A stretch of DNA of 64,000 nt, taken from Dolomedes plantarius (taxonomy: Eukaryota; Arthropoda; Arachnida; Araneae; Dolomedidae). The stretch lies in NCBI GenBank assembly GCA_907164885.2, contig OU015496.1:187995281-188059280 (forward strand), read 5' to 3'. Below, piece after piece: positions 33,954 through 44,035 of the stretch. The notes under the pieces are model-generated. The model ran no database searches. It was not told the origin of the DNA and saw only the letters and a program-made list of their open reading frames with translations. Every line of letters starts with the position of its first letter. Within the stretch, counting starts at the first letter, position 1. The position numbers were made by a program, and so were the translations under genes.

Positions 33954-34521
33954 CAAGGTGTGGCCATTAATTTTCAGGACAGATCTAGTAATTCCAGAAA
34001 ATATCACATGAAATACATACCCATTTAGTATGTTTCGAAGTAACTCCCAACGCCGTAATGCACTTCCGAGCTCGGCTGTAAGTTTCGGAAACAACTTTTA
34101 AAGTCCTCTTTCGGAATGTTCTTTAATGCGGACGTCACCGTTTTCTTGATGGCTGCGACATCCTCAAATCTTGTTCCCTTCAGCAAATCTTTCCATTTTG
34201 GAAACAAGAAAAGTCTGGGTGCTAAGTTCGGAGAGTATGGAGGATGCTGCATCTCCACGACCTCATGCTGGGCCAATATGCTGAGGGGAACAAGATTTGA
34301 GGATGTCGAAGCCATCAAGAAAACGGTGACGTCCACATTAAAGAGCATTCCGAAAGAGGACTTTAAAAGTTGTTTCCGAAACTTATACAGCCGAGCACAG
34401 AAGTGCATTACGGCAGGTGAGAGTTACTTCGAAACATATGTATGTATTTCATGGGTATGTATTTCATGTAATATTTTCTGGAGTTATTAGATCAGTCCTG
34501 GAAATTAATGGCCGCTCCTTA
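33954..34521. mobile_element. palindromic mariner derivative 2
   Basis: About 568 bp with inverted arms starting CAAGGTGTGGCCATTAATTT and AAGGAGCGGCCATTAATTTC. Both arms carry the 3' end of a mariner transposase gene facing outward. The minus-strand frame shows HPPYSPNLAPRLFLFPKWKD then GTRFEDVAAIKKTVTSALKN; the plus-strand arm shows GTRFEDVEAIKKTVTSTLKS. The left arm is longer and the loop is about 100 bp. It belongs to a different mariner family from 28215-28982. Only 3' gene ends are present, so it is non-autonomous. Confidence 0.8.
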
Positions 34522-34652
34522 TAATATACATAAAATGTATATAATAAAATATTCATTTAACTTTAATGTTAACTTATGATTATAAGACACACCCCAATTT
34601 TAAGTCGATTTCTTTTATGTAAAAATTGCGTTTTATGGTCCGAAAATTGTGA

Positions 34653-35434
34653 TACTTGAAACTAGTTCTGACTGGTTACGATCTGGCTGTTTTAATTAAG
34701 ATTGCACTAATTTTTTGCGAATGCCTGGTGTCAGTAACCATCGTCTGGAGATCCATCAAACATCAATAAAAGCTGAAATTTTGCAAAATTAGCTAGAAAT
34801 AGCCCTCAAATATTCAAGTTATTAAACATGGAGTTATTAAACATGAATGGTATATTAATGAAACCGCAGACTGGTTATTATAGAGTATTCGCCAATGAGT
34901 TCAAGTCAAAAGGAAGTTATTTAAAAATTTCTCGACTGAAATGCGAATGTTTTATTTATTTTCGAAATAGTGGTGTTAGCTCTAAATGCGGTTCTAAGCT
35001 GAAGGAAAAGAAAAAATAAGTTTCCAGTGTCTCTAAGACATGGCAAATAAATTAAAAAATTCCTGTCATGAAAAGCACACGTTGATGAACGCAGAGTTAG
35101 TTATTCGCTCCGAAAATGAGGCACGATCAAATACGATTCTTGATCATTCAATAACACGAAGGAACTGAAATATTTAATTAAATAGCCTCAAAATTCACTT
35201 CGGAGTTTTGAAATTAGGGTGAAATCTTCCAAACTTGTGAATTGTGGGTGACCTATAAAGTGAAGGGTTTTATTATTATCATTTTTACTGCTATTCTTTT
35301 TTTTTTTCAACACATTCCTACTCGTCCGTAGTTTCACAATTCAATAAAATAAAAACAATCGAATTTTTGGACAAATTTCACAATTTGGAAAGTCCACTGT
35401 CCCCTTAATAAACTGCTCTAGCTGGCCATTTTTA
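34653..35434. other. AT-rich stretch, nothing recognised
   Basis: No supported gene. The 63-codon open frame at 34828-35019 is unrecognised. Confidence 0.4.
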
Positions 35435-35862
35435 TTACCATGTTTTTATTAACTTGCTTTCTTGTTTGTGTGTGTGTTTGTCTGGTACAAATCTTGCAAT
35501 AGATTTTTAACTAACTTCCCGACTAGCTAGACATTTGAAACTTTTAGAATAGCTCAGAACACGATGACAATGCATTATTTTAATATTTTTAGCCATCTTT
35601 ATTCCATATTTTAAAATCCATTACGTAAAAATACAAGTAGCGTCTGGAGCCAAAAGTAACTACGCTACAGGCGCCATCTATTAACGTAATAGTGAACCAA
35701 ACATATTACATTTTCATTATAATGGGATAATTTTTATTTATGCCCACATGCTATTTGCGATATTTTCTATATGTTATTCAATAAATAAATGTTTGAAAAT
35801 TTCTTATAATTGCTCTTTTCCTTACGCATTTCATAATTTTCTTTCAAGTTGATGGGCTAATT

Positions 35863-35907
35863 GGGGATACTCTCGATTTGTGTGCACCGCCGCCATCTTG
35901 GATTTTT
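35863..35907 (+). repeat. Merlin left TIR
   Basis: Contains CTCTCGATTTGTGTGCAC followed by GCCGCCATCTTGG, a YY1/Pho-like binding word, also present in the right TIR. Confidence 0.95.
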
Positions 35908-36163
35908 CCGCCACGATTTGGCGCGTTTCGCTGGGCGATAATTATTTCGTTCTGGTACCTTCGTTAACCAATGAAATCGCGTCGATTGAACGACGGCATT
36001 TTTCTGAACTCCCATTGGAGGGGGGGGGGGGTGTCGGGGTTGCAATTAGCTCAACTAATCCACATTTTTCATAATCCTAGATTACTGTGCACTTGCTAAT
36101 TCGCACGCTCTGGTTATCACAGCACTCGAGACCGCCGGATTAGTAATCTATCTGCATCTTAAA

Positions 36164-37282
36164 ATGCATCCATCTCTTATTGGTTTTTCTCATCATACTG
36201 AGCACAGAATTATAGAAAATGATGAGTGTGCTATTTCTTTTTTGCAGGATTTAAATATTCTTCCACGGGAGAGCGACGAAATGGAGTGCACCGCATGCGG
36301 TTCGAAAATGAGAATTTCGCGAGAATCGAGGATGAAGTTTGGTTGGAGGTGGAGGTGCAAGGAGAAAAAGTGTAGTGTGACAGTTAACCCACTGTCAAAC
36401 ACATTTTTTGAACACTCTAAGCTGTCCATCAGGGAAATACTGAGTATCATCATTGACTTTGTTCGCAAGCGCAAGGTTACTGAAGTGCACAGGGACATGT
36501 GCGAATGGAGGAAGTACAATGGATTACCCAAAATTCATATACGTAGTGTGATAGATTTTTTTTTCTTTTGTAGGGAAGTTTGTGAGGTTTATGCGTCGCA
36601 TAATAGTCAGTTACTTGGGGGACTACATAAGACGATAGAGCTCGACGAAACCTTTTTAAGTTCTCGCAAGTATAACAGGGGTAGAAGAACAGCCCCGATG
36701 TCAGAGACCATTTTTGGGATCTACTGTCGTGAAGACAAAGAGGGGCTATTCTTCCGTGTAAAGTCTAAAAAAAAGGAGGATTTATGGCCTTTAGTCAAGA
36801 GGTTTTGCCACCCGAGCACCTCGGTAATTTGCACTGACTCTGCACGCCAATATGAAAATATTGATGTTCTTTTCCCGTCAGCTATTCACAAAACTACAAA
36901 CCACAGCATCGGTGAGTTTGTGGGCTGGACTGATCGCTCAAACACGATAAATTCGTTGGAAAACGAAAATAAGCATCTGAAGCTTGCTTTGAGCTCCAGA
37001 CGCAACTCCAAGAGCATCAGTCAAGGAATGGCTGTCTTTTTTTACCGAAGACGTCGCCTTCAGACAGAGCTCTCTGAAGGCGAGCGAATTTTTAATTTTT
37101 TACAGGACTTGAAGGACGTCTATCCAGGTCCCGGGAAACAGGGGAAACAACTTCTGGAGATTGAGCTACCAACCCCAGAATCGGAAGGAATTGAAGATCT
37201 TATGCCTGAAAAAAAGCGACAGAGAACAGAAAACATACTGCAAGGTGACATACCGTTTGTTGACGACAATTGGGAAGGATAA
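36164..37282 (+). CDS. Merlin (IS1595/ISXO2-like) DDE transposase, 372 aa, uninterrupted
   Basis: Catalyses cut-and-paste transposition of the surrounding Merlin element. Seen in the sequence: an N-terminal zinc ribbon with C42-x2-C45 and C65-x4-C70 (MECTACGSKMR...WRWRCKEKKC); a helical region around 85-145; and a DDE core with D161 in ELDETFLSSRKYNRGRR, D225 in SVICTDSARQY, H247 in TNHSIGEFVG, and E266 in TINSLENENKHLK. The basic C-terminal KKRQR near 350 could aid nuclear entry. This order matches prokaryotic IS1595/ISXO2 and eukaryotic Merlin transposases, and the length is complete for the family. No stops or frameshifts. The start ATG is the first in the frame, about 300 bp inside the left TIR. 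A GTATGT donor-like word follows the stop (37286). Whether it is expressed cannot be told. Confidence 0.93.
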   Translation: MHPSLIGFSHHTEHRIIENDECAISFLQDLNILPRESDEMECTACGSKMRISRESRMKFGWRWRCKEKKCSVTVNPLSNTFFEHSKLSIREILSIIIDFVRKRKVTEVHRDMCEWRKYNGLPKIHIRSVIDFFFFCREVCEVYASHNSQLLGGLHKTIELDETFLSSRKYNRGRRTAPMSETIFGIYCREDKEGLFFRVKSKKKEDLWPLVKRFCHPSTSVICTDSARQYENIDVLFPSAIHKTTNHSIGEFVGWTDRSNTINSLENENKHLKLALSSRRNSKSISQGMAVFFYRRRRLQTELSEGERIFNFLQDLKDVYPGPGKQGKQLLEIELPTPESEGIEDLMPEKKRQRTENILQGDIPFVDDNWEG

Positions 37283-37572
37283 AGGTATGTGGAAATTTTT
37301 AAAGTCTATTTTTTAATAATTTGTAATATTATGGCGTGCAGTTTTCAGTGCTGGGGGGAAGGGGGGAATATTATATGTGTATGTATATTATATGTGTATA
37401 TTATATATGTATGAATATTATATGTGTACAAAACAACCCTTCTTTCGTTGCTCCAAGTTTTATTATGATTATTAATAATAACTAACACTCAGGCCTCCGA
37501 GTTGCCCTACTAACACAACACTAACTTTCTCTCTCAATTACTATCCTGCTTCTGCTCACTTCTTCTGTTCCT

Positions 37573-37625
37573 TTAAAAAAAAAAAAAAAAAAAAAAAAAA
37601 TTATATATTTAAAAAAAAAAAAAAA
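37573..37625. repeat. poly-A rich tract in Merlin
   Basis: Two A runs separated by TTATATATTT, followed by a small palindrome TTCGTATG-tatc-CATACGAA. Confidence 0.9.
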
Positions 37626-38154
37626 TACTGTTCGTATGTATCCATACGAACCGCAGGGCCCCCACCACACTTTTTCTCCAAGTGATGTAGGAAGTGCCAC
37701 GTAAGAAGAAATTGTGCCAACACATAGAGGACTAAATAGGGTTTACGGTGCACAGCTTGGAACACGGCAACAGAAAGAAGGCAACAAGGGTACAGTCGGC
37801 TCTCCTGGAGAGGCCTTTGGCTCGGAGAAATAAAAAAACTAGTGGACTTGATAGTTTACCCTCCCAGGAGAGCACACAACAAGCAGAGGAGAGGATCCAC
37901 ACGAAACAGCTAGTAGTATGTGCAGTGCATTAAATGTAAGTGCATTTAAATATAAATATTTAAAATGTTTCTAATGTGTGTATTTTAAATGTAATTGTGT
38001 GATTTTAAATGCGATTGTATATTTAGAATGTTATTGTATTTTTTTTGAAAAGTTACGATTTTTCATAAAAAATACACGTGGATTATGGGTCCAGCCGAAA
38101 CCACGTAAAAACAAAGCGCGCCTTGGAAGTTTTACCTCTTGGGTGGTGTGGAAA

Positions 38155-38700
38155 AAAACTTCAATAATCGAATGCTTTTTTGTAAAAATTTTCTAAGTTT
38201 CATAAATTGAAATGGTAGTTTTCATTAAAAATACTTCAATAATCGAATGCTTTTTTGTAAAAATTTTCTAAGTTTCATAAATGGAAATGTTACTTTTTAT
38301 TAATGCTTTTTTGTAAAAATTTTCTAAGTTGAAATGGTAGTTTTCATTAAAAATACTTCAATAATCGAATGCTTTTTTGTAAAAATTTTCTAAGTTTCAT
38401 AAATGGAAATGTTACTTTTTATTAATGCTTTTTTGTAAAAATTTTCTAAGTTTCATAAATTGAAATGATACTTTTTATTAAAAATCCTTCAATAATTGAA
38501 TGCTTTTTTGTAAAAATATTTCTAAGTTTCATAAATTGCAATGGTAGTTTTTATTAAAAATGCCCAAAAAAATCTAAGTCCAACCATTACAAGATTTGTT
38601 AAAAATATTTCTAAGTTTCATAATTTAAAAAGGTGGTTTTTATTAAAAAAGCTAAAAAAAATTCTAAGTCCAGCGTTTTGAAAACACCGCTTTTAACACA
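38155..38700. repeat. subterminal tandem repeat inside Merlin
   Basis: Units of about 75 bp built on GAATGCTTTTTTGTAAAAAT, TTTCTAAGTTTCATAAATTG and ATTAAAAATACTTCAATAAT, with shorter versions lacking a piece. About seven copies become increasingly divergent toward the right TIR. Confidence 0.85.
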
Positions 38701-38756
38701 TTGGCGAGATTTTTTCCACTCCTCAAAACACGGTAAAACCGCCAAGTTGGCGCGAA

Positions 38757-38801
38757 AAAAATCCAAGATGGCGGCCGTGCACACAAATCGAGAGTAGTCC
38801 C
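38757..38801 (-). repeat. Merlin right TIR
   Basis: Inverse of the left TIR with differences at positions 4, 5 and 26 from the end. Confidence 0.95.
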
Positions 38802-39039
38802 GGCTAATTCATCAAAAAATTTTAAAAAAGTATTCATTAATACATAGAATTGTCAAGTTTATATGATTCAACAGAAAATTTTAAAACATGGTATATAAAA
38901 AGTTCTTTTTATCTTGTAATTATTAATCTTCAAACTAATTTCAATTTGATTTTTTTTAAAAAATGACATTGGGCTTTAAGTAAAAATATGTCCCCTAAAA
39001 TATTAAATAATTTCTAAGAAGAAAAAAAGGAAACCGAGC

Positions 39040-39560
39040 GGGGAGAAAGGAAATACATCCTCGTGTGCCAACGAAGACTGGAAAGCTATAACTCTGGAAC
39101 AACATAATCGCACCGGGGCCCGTCACGAGAAGAGGGGATTCGCGTGTCACTTTCTTTGGAAGAGAATGTCTGACATGAAGAAGGCATCTCGCATATCGGA
39201 GAGGGCCTTTTAAAAATACCTCCTGTCTGCGTCGTGGTGACGAATCCCGCGTGTTATCCCCGTCGAAGAATGCTGTCCGTTACGCTCGGAATCGCCGGAA
39301 CGGGATGCGCTTGTTTACCCTGTAAACCTCCCTCGCGGCGCGTTTTGTCGTCGCGAGGGGTATTGGATGAAGGACGATCGTCGTTCTGCCGAAGGTTCGA
39401 TATCGGTTTTTGACGTAGACGGCAGCTGCGAAAAGAACGGCACGACAGAAGTTGCGGCGGCGCAGAATTTTGCTGTCAGACGTACGGGGGGAGATTGTTT
39501 GCTGCACGTCGTAGGCGTGCATAATCGTCAGTCTCTGGCCTATTTCGTCCTCTTGTACTC
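39040..39560. promoter_or_regulatory. CpG-rich island
   Basis: Much higher GC and CpG density than the surroundings (for example CCTCGCGGCGCGTTTTGTCG and GAAGTTGCGGCGGCGCAG), free of recognisable repeats. Open frames on both strands (39280-39522 minus, 39367-39657 plus) look like products of composition. Could be an unmethylated promoter or enhancer; no transcript evidence is visible. Confidence 0.35.
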
Positions 39561-39660
39561 TTCCAGTGGGCTCTTAACCTTTTCTTTAACTTTTTCCACC
39601 CGCAACCCCTTTTCGTCCGAGAAAGAAAATATTACGCGAGCCCGTATATATACGTAAAAT

Positions 39661-40690
39661 AAATATACAAATAAAACAAAGGTACATAATATAAATATAC
39701 AAGTAAAACATTAACTGATAACAAATCAAAGAAATTAATGCGAGATAAGATTAGTTCATTTCTCTGTTATATATCCGTAAAGTGATTTTTGATTTTAATT
39801 CAACATTTAACTCCTTAACGATCGCATAATTTTCAAGAAAACGGTAATAAAAGTGTCTATTTTTTCAAGAAGGATTCCATTTATTTCTTGATCTGCCACA
39901 TCTAGTTTTAAAAAAATTATAAATAGTCTGGTGCTGCCATCTGGTATGTAAAATAAGAAATTAATTTTTTTCAGGGTAAATGAAATGGATTATTTTGATC
40001 TTTTTGGTGCGTTACTTTTAAACACTCCAGCCCGGAAATATCACGAGCCCGAGAAATAGAAGGCGAAACCTCATCCCGTAATTTTGACGGGAGCGATAAG
40101 GAAGAGGTTATATCAAAATAGTTTTCGTAATTATTTTTGCTAACCAGTATAGAAGAATCTGACGTAGGGACATTTCGGGTTCTAGGGACACCCATCGCGA
40201 ACAGTTGCCAAAGTTTTCGTGACTTCAAAATTCTGTTAGGCTACTCCATATGGGGTCGGGGCCCACGGTTTAAGATGACTTGGCATAGACAGTGAACATG
40301 GGACTGAAACGGCCGTTCCACTGATCACAATGCATCTCTATCTTTTTATATAAGGGTTGGAGGAATTTATTCCCTACACTTACCTACACATACCGGAGAT
40401 CAATTGTAGTTTATCATTAAGTTCGGCGAATTAGTAGAAATAGGAAGATTGCGAGAAAAAAAATCTAAGAGATGTCTTCAAAAGCCTAAAATAGCCATAA
40501 TCAGTGTCTGCTCAGGGCATGTCTCCATAACTCGAGGCAGGAGTTCCACCAACTGAACTATGGAGGAGTCATTTTTAATGACTTTCCTCCCATATTCCGT
40601 CTTTCTTTTTCAAAAAACACGGCCCATATTGTTGCCTATTTCATACTTATTTAATCCTTCTATGATGCTAATGTTTTTTTCGAAGATAAA
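39661..40690. other. stretch without recognised genes
   Basis: AT-rich. A possible degraded SINE body lies at 40240-40320. GCTGCCATCTGGTATG occurs at 39934-39949. Confidence 0.4.
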
Positions 40691-40694
40691 TATA

Positions 40695-40883
40695 CTCGAC
40701 GCTCGTTATAACGACTCCTTACGCCTCTCTCCCAAAAGGTCATTATAACGAATGGTCGCTGTAGCAAAAATTTGAAAATAACATATTAAAGGAGATTCCA
40801 TTTGGGACTTACAGCACAAGTCGTTCTATTGGAACGGTCACTATAGTGACCGGTCGTTATAGCGACGGTCGTTATATCGACTG
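40695..40883. mobile_element. pogo-like MITE
   Basis: 189 bp between TA dinucleotides, with ends CTCGACGCTCGTTATAACGA and inverted CAGTCGATATAACGACCGTC. The same CGTTATAACGA words repeat inside. Confidence 0.75.
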
Positions 40884-40889
40884 TATTAC

Positions 40890-41384
40890 TCATGTGCCTG
40901 TCACTGGTTCTTTTTCTGCTCTTTTCAACGAGCGGGCGCCACTAAAACAACCGTTTGTCAAGACCAGGCATTTAAACCACGAGGTCAATAATCATCAAGC
41001 TAAGCTGTACTTCCCAACCGTAGTGGAAAGTTATTTTCAATGACCGCGCAGTAATGCACGCGATGGAAAGAAATTTAAATTTATATATAACAAAGATATG
41101 TGGATACAATCCAAGAGGGCGTAAAATATGCTTTCAAGAAAGGTTAGGACTTTAAAATATTTATTGAATCTTACGTCAAAACTGACGCTTAAAGTCTTAT
41201 TTATTTCATTAATTTCATGTATGCGCATTGAAAAAAAATTTTTTTGAAAAGGAAATGTTTCTCTTCACTTAGTCTTTCGATTAGGTCCTTTTTTTTTTTT
41301 TTTTGTTTGTTTTCCCTACGTTCCGCCATTTTTAATTAACAGCCAATAATCTCTCACTCAGATGATGAGGGTGAAATAAGTCGT
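40890..41384. other. AT-rich stretch, nothing recognised
   Basis: No supported feature beyond a poly-T run near 41290. Confidence 0.4.
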
Positions 41385-42090
41385 TTTAAACAATAACAAG
41401 CTACAAACATTGATCTGCGCCACAGCCATGCGCTTATGACAGCGTCGGCGTGGACAAATTTGTATCAACCATAAAACATTTGAAAAAGTAACCGAGACTC
41501 TCTCTATGAAAGCTTAACGAGGCACTTTGTATCATATTATATATTTGAGCTTATTTAACACATTTTTTTTCAAAGAAATTTGAACCTGTCAATAATTTTT
41601 CAAAAAACCATGGAACATGAATTTCGAGAATTTTCTTAGGGTGGCGCATCAGGTGACCTCGCAGATTTTCATACCACTTGTAGAGCCAGGGTTTCCCAAA
41701 CTATGCTTCCGGGAACACTGGTGTTCCACGGAAAGTTAATAGGTGTTCCGCGAAAACCTAGAATTGTTTTATATCCCTACAAGAAATTCAAGCATGTTTC
41801 ACAGAGTAATGTTCTAAAATGCCTAAAAATTAAATAATAAATAATTAATATTTTTTCTCATTATTTAAAATTTTATTATGTATTATTACAAAATAAACAA
41901 GGTGTTCCGCTAAAAATTTCAGGATTTACGAAGTGTTCCATGGCAAGAAAAGTTTGGGAAACCCTATGTTACGCCATGGGGAATTTTTCCTTTCTTAGAT
42001 TTCTAATACCAGATTAGACCCCGCATTTCTTTGAATTGTGTGTTTTGCATATATGAAATTCTTTGTTCGAATAGGGAGAGCGCAGTTTCT
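41385..42090 (+). repeat. dispersed repeat, filled copy
   Basis: Shares with 43600-44035 blocks such as TATCAACCATAAAACATT(T)G, GTAACCGAGACT, ATATATTTGAGCTTATTTAA, TTGACCTCGCA and ATGGGGAATTTTTC. The two differ by a hAT MITE present only here. A weaker relative is at 59490-59640. Confidence 0.75.
41687..41966. mobile_element. hAT-type MITE with empty site in this window
   Basis: 280 bp, ends CAGGGTTTCCCAAACT and inverted TAGGGTTTCCCAAACT. TGTAGAGC and TGTTACGC flank it, and the paralogous empty site at 43911-43918 reads TGTTAAGC. GTGTTCC words repeat inside both ends. Confidence 0.85.
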
Positions 42091-42211
42091 TCAATTTTAG
42101 AACTCCCATTTTTTTCACTATTACACATTAAAAAATCTTATATAATTAATCCCTCCTACTTCGCCCATTCTTAGTATATTATCTCATCTCATAAATGAGT
42201 ACGATTCTGAT

Positions 42212-42677
42212 CATAGGCGTAGCGTGCTTCTAACTTTTTTTGGGGGGGTTGGCGGGCGGGGGGGGGGGGGGCTGAATTGAATTCAGTTAGAGCCCTCTTC
42301 AGCGCATTGACTGCCGGACGGTCCTTAAAATATGAAATATGATTTTTTTTTAAATTGAATAATAAAAAAATTGATGTTTGAGTAGTATCCAAAAGGTATA
42401 CAATGAGAAAAATAAATATAACATAAATAAAATGAGAAAAAAATATAGCATCGCATTTTTGTCATGGATCATATCATTGTTAAAAACTATGTTAAGGCTA
42501 AAGACATATCGGAATCTTCAGTTTCACAGTTTGAAAAAGCGGGAAAAAAAACAACTTTCTTAAAAGTTTTCTGCAATTTTCCGATTTTAACTGAACTTCT
42601 ATTAACGTTTTAACTTATTTCAAGTTAAGAGGCACGAGAGGGCACGTCCCCCCCCCCCCCCCCCCCCGATGCCTATG
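42212..42677. mobile_element. hAT-like MITE
   Basis: 466 bp with inverted ends CATAGGCGTAGCG and CATAGGCATCGGG. The flanking 8-mers ATTCTGAT and ATTGTGAT differ at one base. Poly-G and poly-C runs lie just inside the ends. Confidence 0.65.
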
Positions 42678-42819
42678 ATTGTGATTAAAATGAAGCTATG
42701 GAAAAAATATTTTTTACCTTTTAGTGATGGTATTGACCCTAAACTAAAAAAACCCTGTCCGGTTTTTTTTTCTCCCCAATTTTTCTTGCATAAAGATAAA
42801 ATAAAGCATAGCTTGTTTT

Positions 42820-42986
42820 CAGCGGCTTAGCGAAGGGGGTGTATCATGCCCCGGGCGCCACTTGCAGAGGGGCGCCAAATGGTCCTTTTAACTAATTATA
42901 TATATTATATTACTATATGTTTTTTGGGATTGGGGTGCCAAAAAGGTATCGTGCCCCGGGCGCAAGTTATGCTCGCTACACCACTG
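42820..42986. mobile_element. hAT-type MITE, one-unit relative of 29170-29631
   Basis: 167 bp with ends CAGCGGCTTAGCGA and inverted CAGTGGTGTAGCGAGC, flanked by the perfect duplication CTTGTTTT (42812-42819 and 42987-42994). Shares GCCCCGGGCGCCACTTGCAG and AAAGGTATCGTGCCCCGGGC with the longer copy, with a single TATATATTATATTACTATAT unit. Confidence 0.9.
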
Positions 42987-42994
42987 CTTGTTTT

Positions 42995-43599
42995 TTTTTC
43001 CCCACTTTTGCAACTATGCAAACCAATGCAAGTCTCAGCGACATACTCACCGAGGAAAAAAAAATTAAAATTGTCCTGTTGCACTATTTTCATAGGGATA
43101 AATCATCCGCCGGTTCGTTTTTCAATTTTGTTTTAAATATTTTTTTTTCGGGCGTGTTATATTTTCCTTCCGACTCAGACAGGATTACATTTTGAGAAAA
43201 TGTAAATGCCTATGAACTGTTTGACCTCTGCAGCCCATTCGCACTAGATTGTCTCTTCGAGGTACAGGTAGAATATATATTGGAGTACAGAGAGAGAGAG
43301 AGATATAAACGACAAACAAACACCTTCATTTGCATCAACACGCTGCACGCGATGGCCGACTTCCGTTTCTAACAGCCGAGTGACAGCTTCATAAAAAGGG
43401 ATTGGACAAGCATAAGGCTCTCTCCGCGGGAGCAAAGAAAAAAAACTCAATGAAACTCAATGAAACTATACAGCGACGTCATGTGACGTCACACTATAAT
43501 CGTATGGAAATTTCAGATCTAGCCTTTACTGGCTTCACATACTACAACACGTAGAGGTAAATCAAATGCAAAAACTCCGTAATAATTCAGGAAAACTAA
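42995..43599. other. stretch without recognised features
   Basis: Mixed composition; (GA)n near 43290-43303. Open frames unrecognised. Confidence 0.4.
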
Positions 43600-44035
43600 A
43601 GTTCGTTGATCAGTTTTCCGAGCAAACTGCAAACATCGAAAATATCATCTGCACCAAGACCATGCACATATGACTATATACGCCAGCATGGTAAGATGTT
43701 TCAACCATAAAACATTCGCATAAGTAACCGAGACTTTTTCTTGTCTGTGGAACCTTATCGCGGCACTTTATATTATACTATATATTTGAGCTTATTTAAG
43801 ACATTTTTCCAATGAATTTCGGCCTATTAATGATAAGACCGGGGAACATTTTATTCCTGGAATTTTCTTGGCTTGGCGCATTAGTTGACCTCGCACATTT
43901 CCATAACCCGTGTTAAGCTATGGGGAATTTTTCTTTTCAACATTTCAAACCACAGATTAGCAAATGCATATTCATGAATTCTGTATTTTGCATATGAAGT
44001 TAGATGTTTAAATACAGAGCGTGCAGTTTGTTTAA
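43600..44035 (+). repeat. dispersed repeat, empty copy
   Basis: Counterpart of 41385-42090 without the hAT MITE. It ends where a TTAA-flanked MITE begins. Confidence 0.75.

Larger units (their letters stand above)
33138..34652. mobile_element. TA-flanked element, inverted relative of 24288-26117
   Basis: Ends AGCATTTTTCGGACCATAAG and inverted CACAATTTTCGGACCATAAA. The segment after the left end (CACCTCAAATTTATGGTAGG, then GAATATTTTGTTAGGTATAT) matches the reverse complement of 25985-26075. It contains a probable Helitron, a TA array and a palindromic mariner. Confidence 0.6.
35863..38801 (+). mobile_element. complete Merlin transposon
   Basis: 2939 bp flanked by a perfect 8-bp duplication GGCTAATT (35855-35862 and 38802-38809). 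TIRs of about 45 bp: 35863-35907 starts GGGGATACTCTCGATTTGTG and 38757-38801 starts, inverted, GGGACTACTCTCGATTTGTG; three mismatches in 45. One plus-strand transposase gene, a TATA-rich/poly-A segment, and a tandem repeat before the right end. An IS1595-like transposase, 8-9 bp duplications and GGG-starting TIRs are the Merlin hallmarks. The interrupted repeat gives an independent empty site. Confidence 0.95.
35435..38930 (+). repeat. modular dispersed repeat, copy C (type 1), split by Merlin
   Basis: The first part (35435-35862) matches copy A including GCGCCATCTATTAACGTAAT and ends at TTGATGGGCTAATT. It resumes at 38802 with GGCTAATTCATCAAAAAATT and runs to TCTTGTAATTATT near 38930. In copies A and B the two halves are continuous as GATGGGATAATTCATC. 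Confidence 0.9.

Noticed and set aside
34116..34490. A second independent mariner gene on the plus strand
   Set aside because: It is the right inverted arm of the same palindromic element; the N-terminal part is antisense of the other arm.
36193..36531. 112-codon minus-strand frame
   Set aside because: Antisense shadow of the intact Merlin transposase gene.
37748..37933. Second Merlin gene (61-codon frame)
   Set aside because: No similarity recognised, and Merlin elements usually encode only the transposase; kept as non-coding interior.
39280..39657. Frames in the CpG-rich island
   Set aside because: High GC lowers stop frequency on both strands; translations show no domain or splice-consistent structure.
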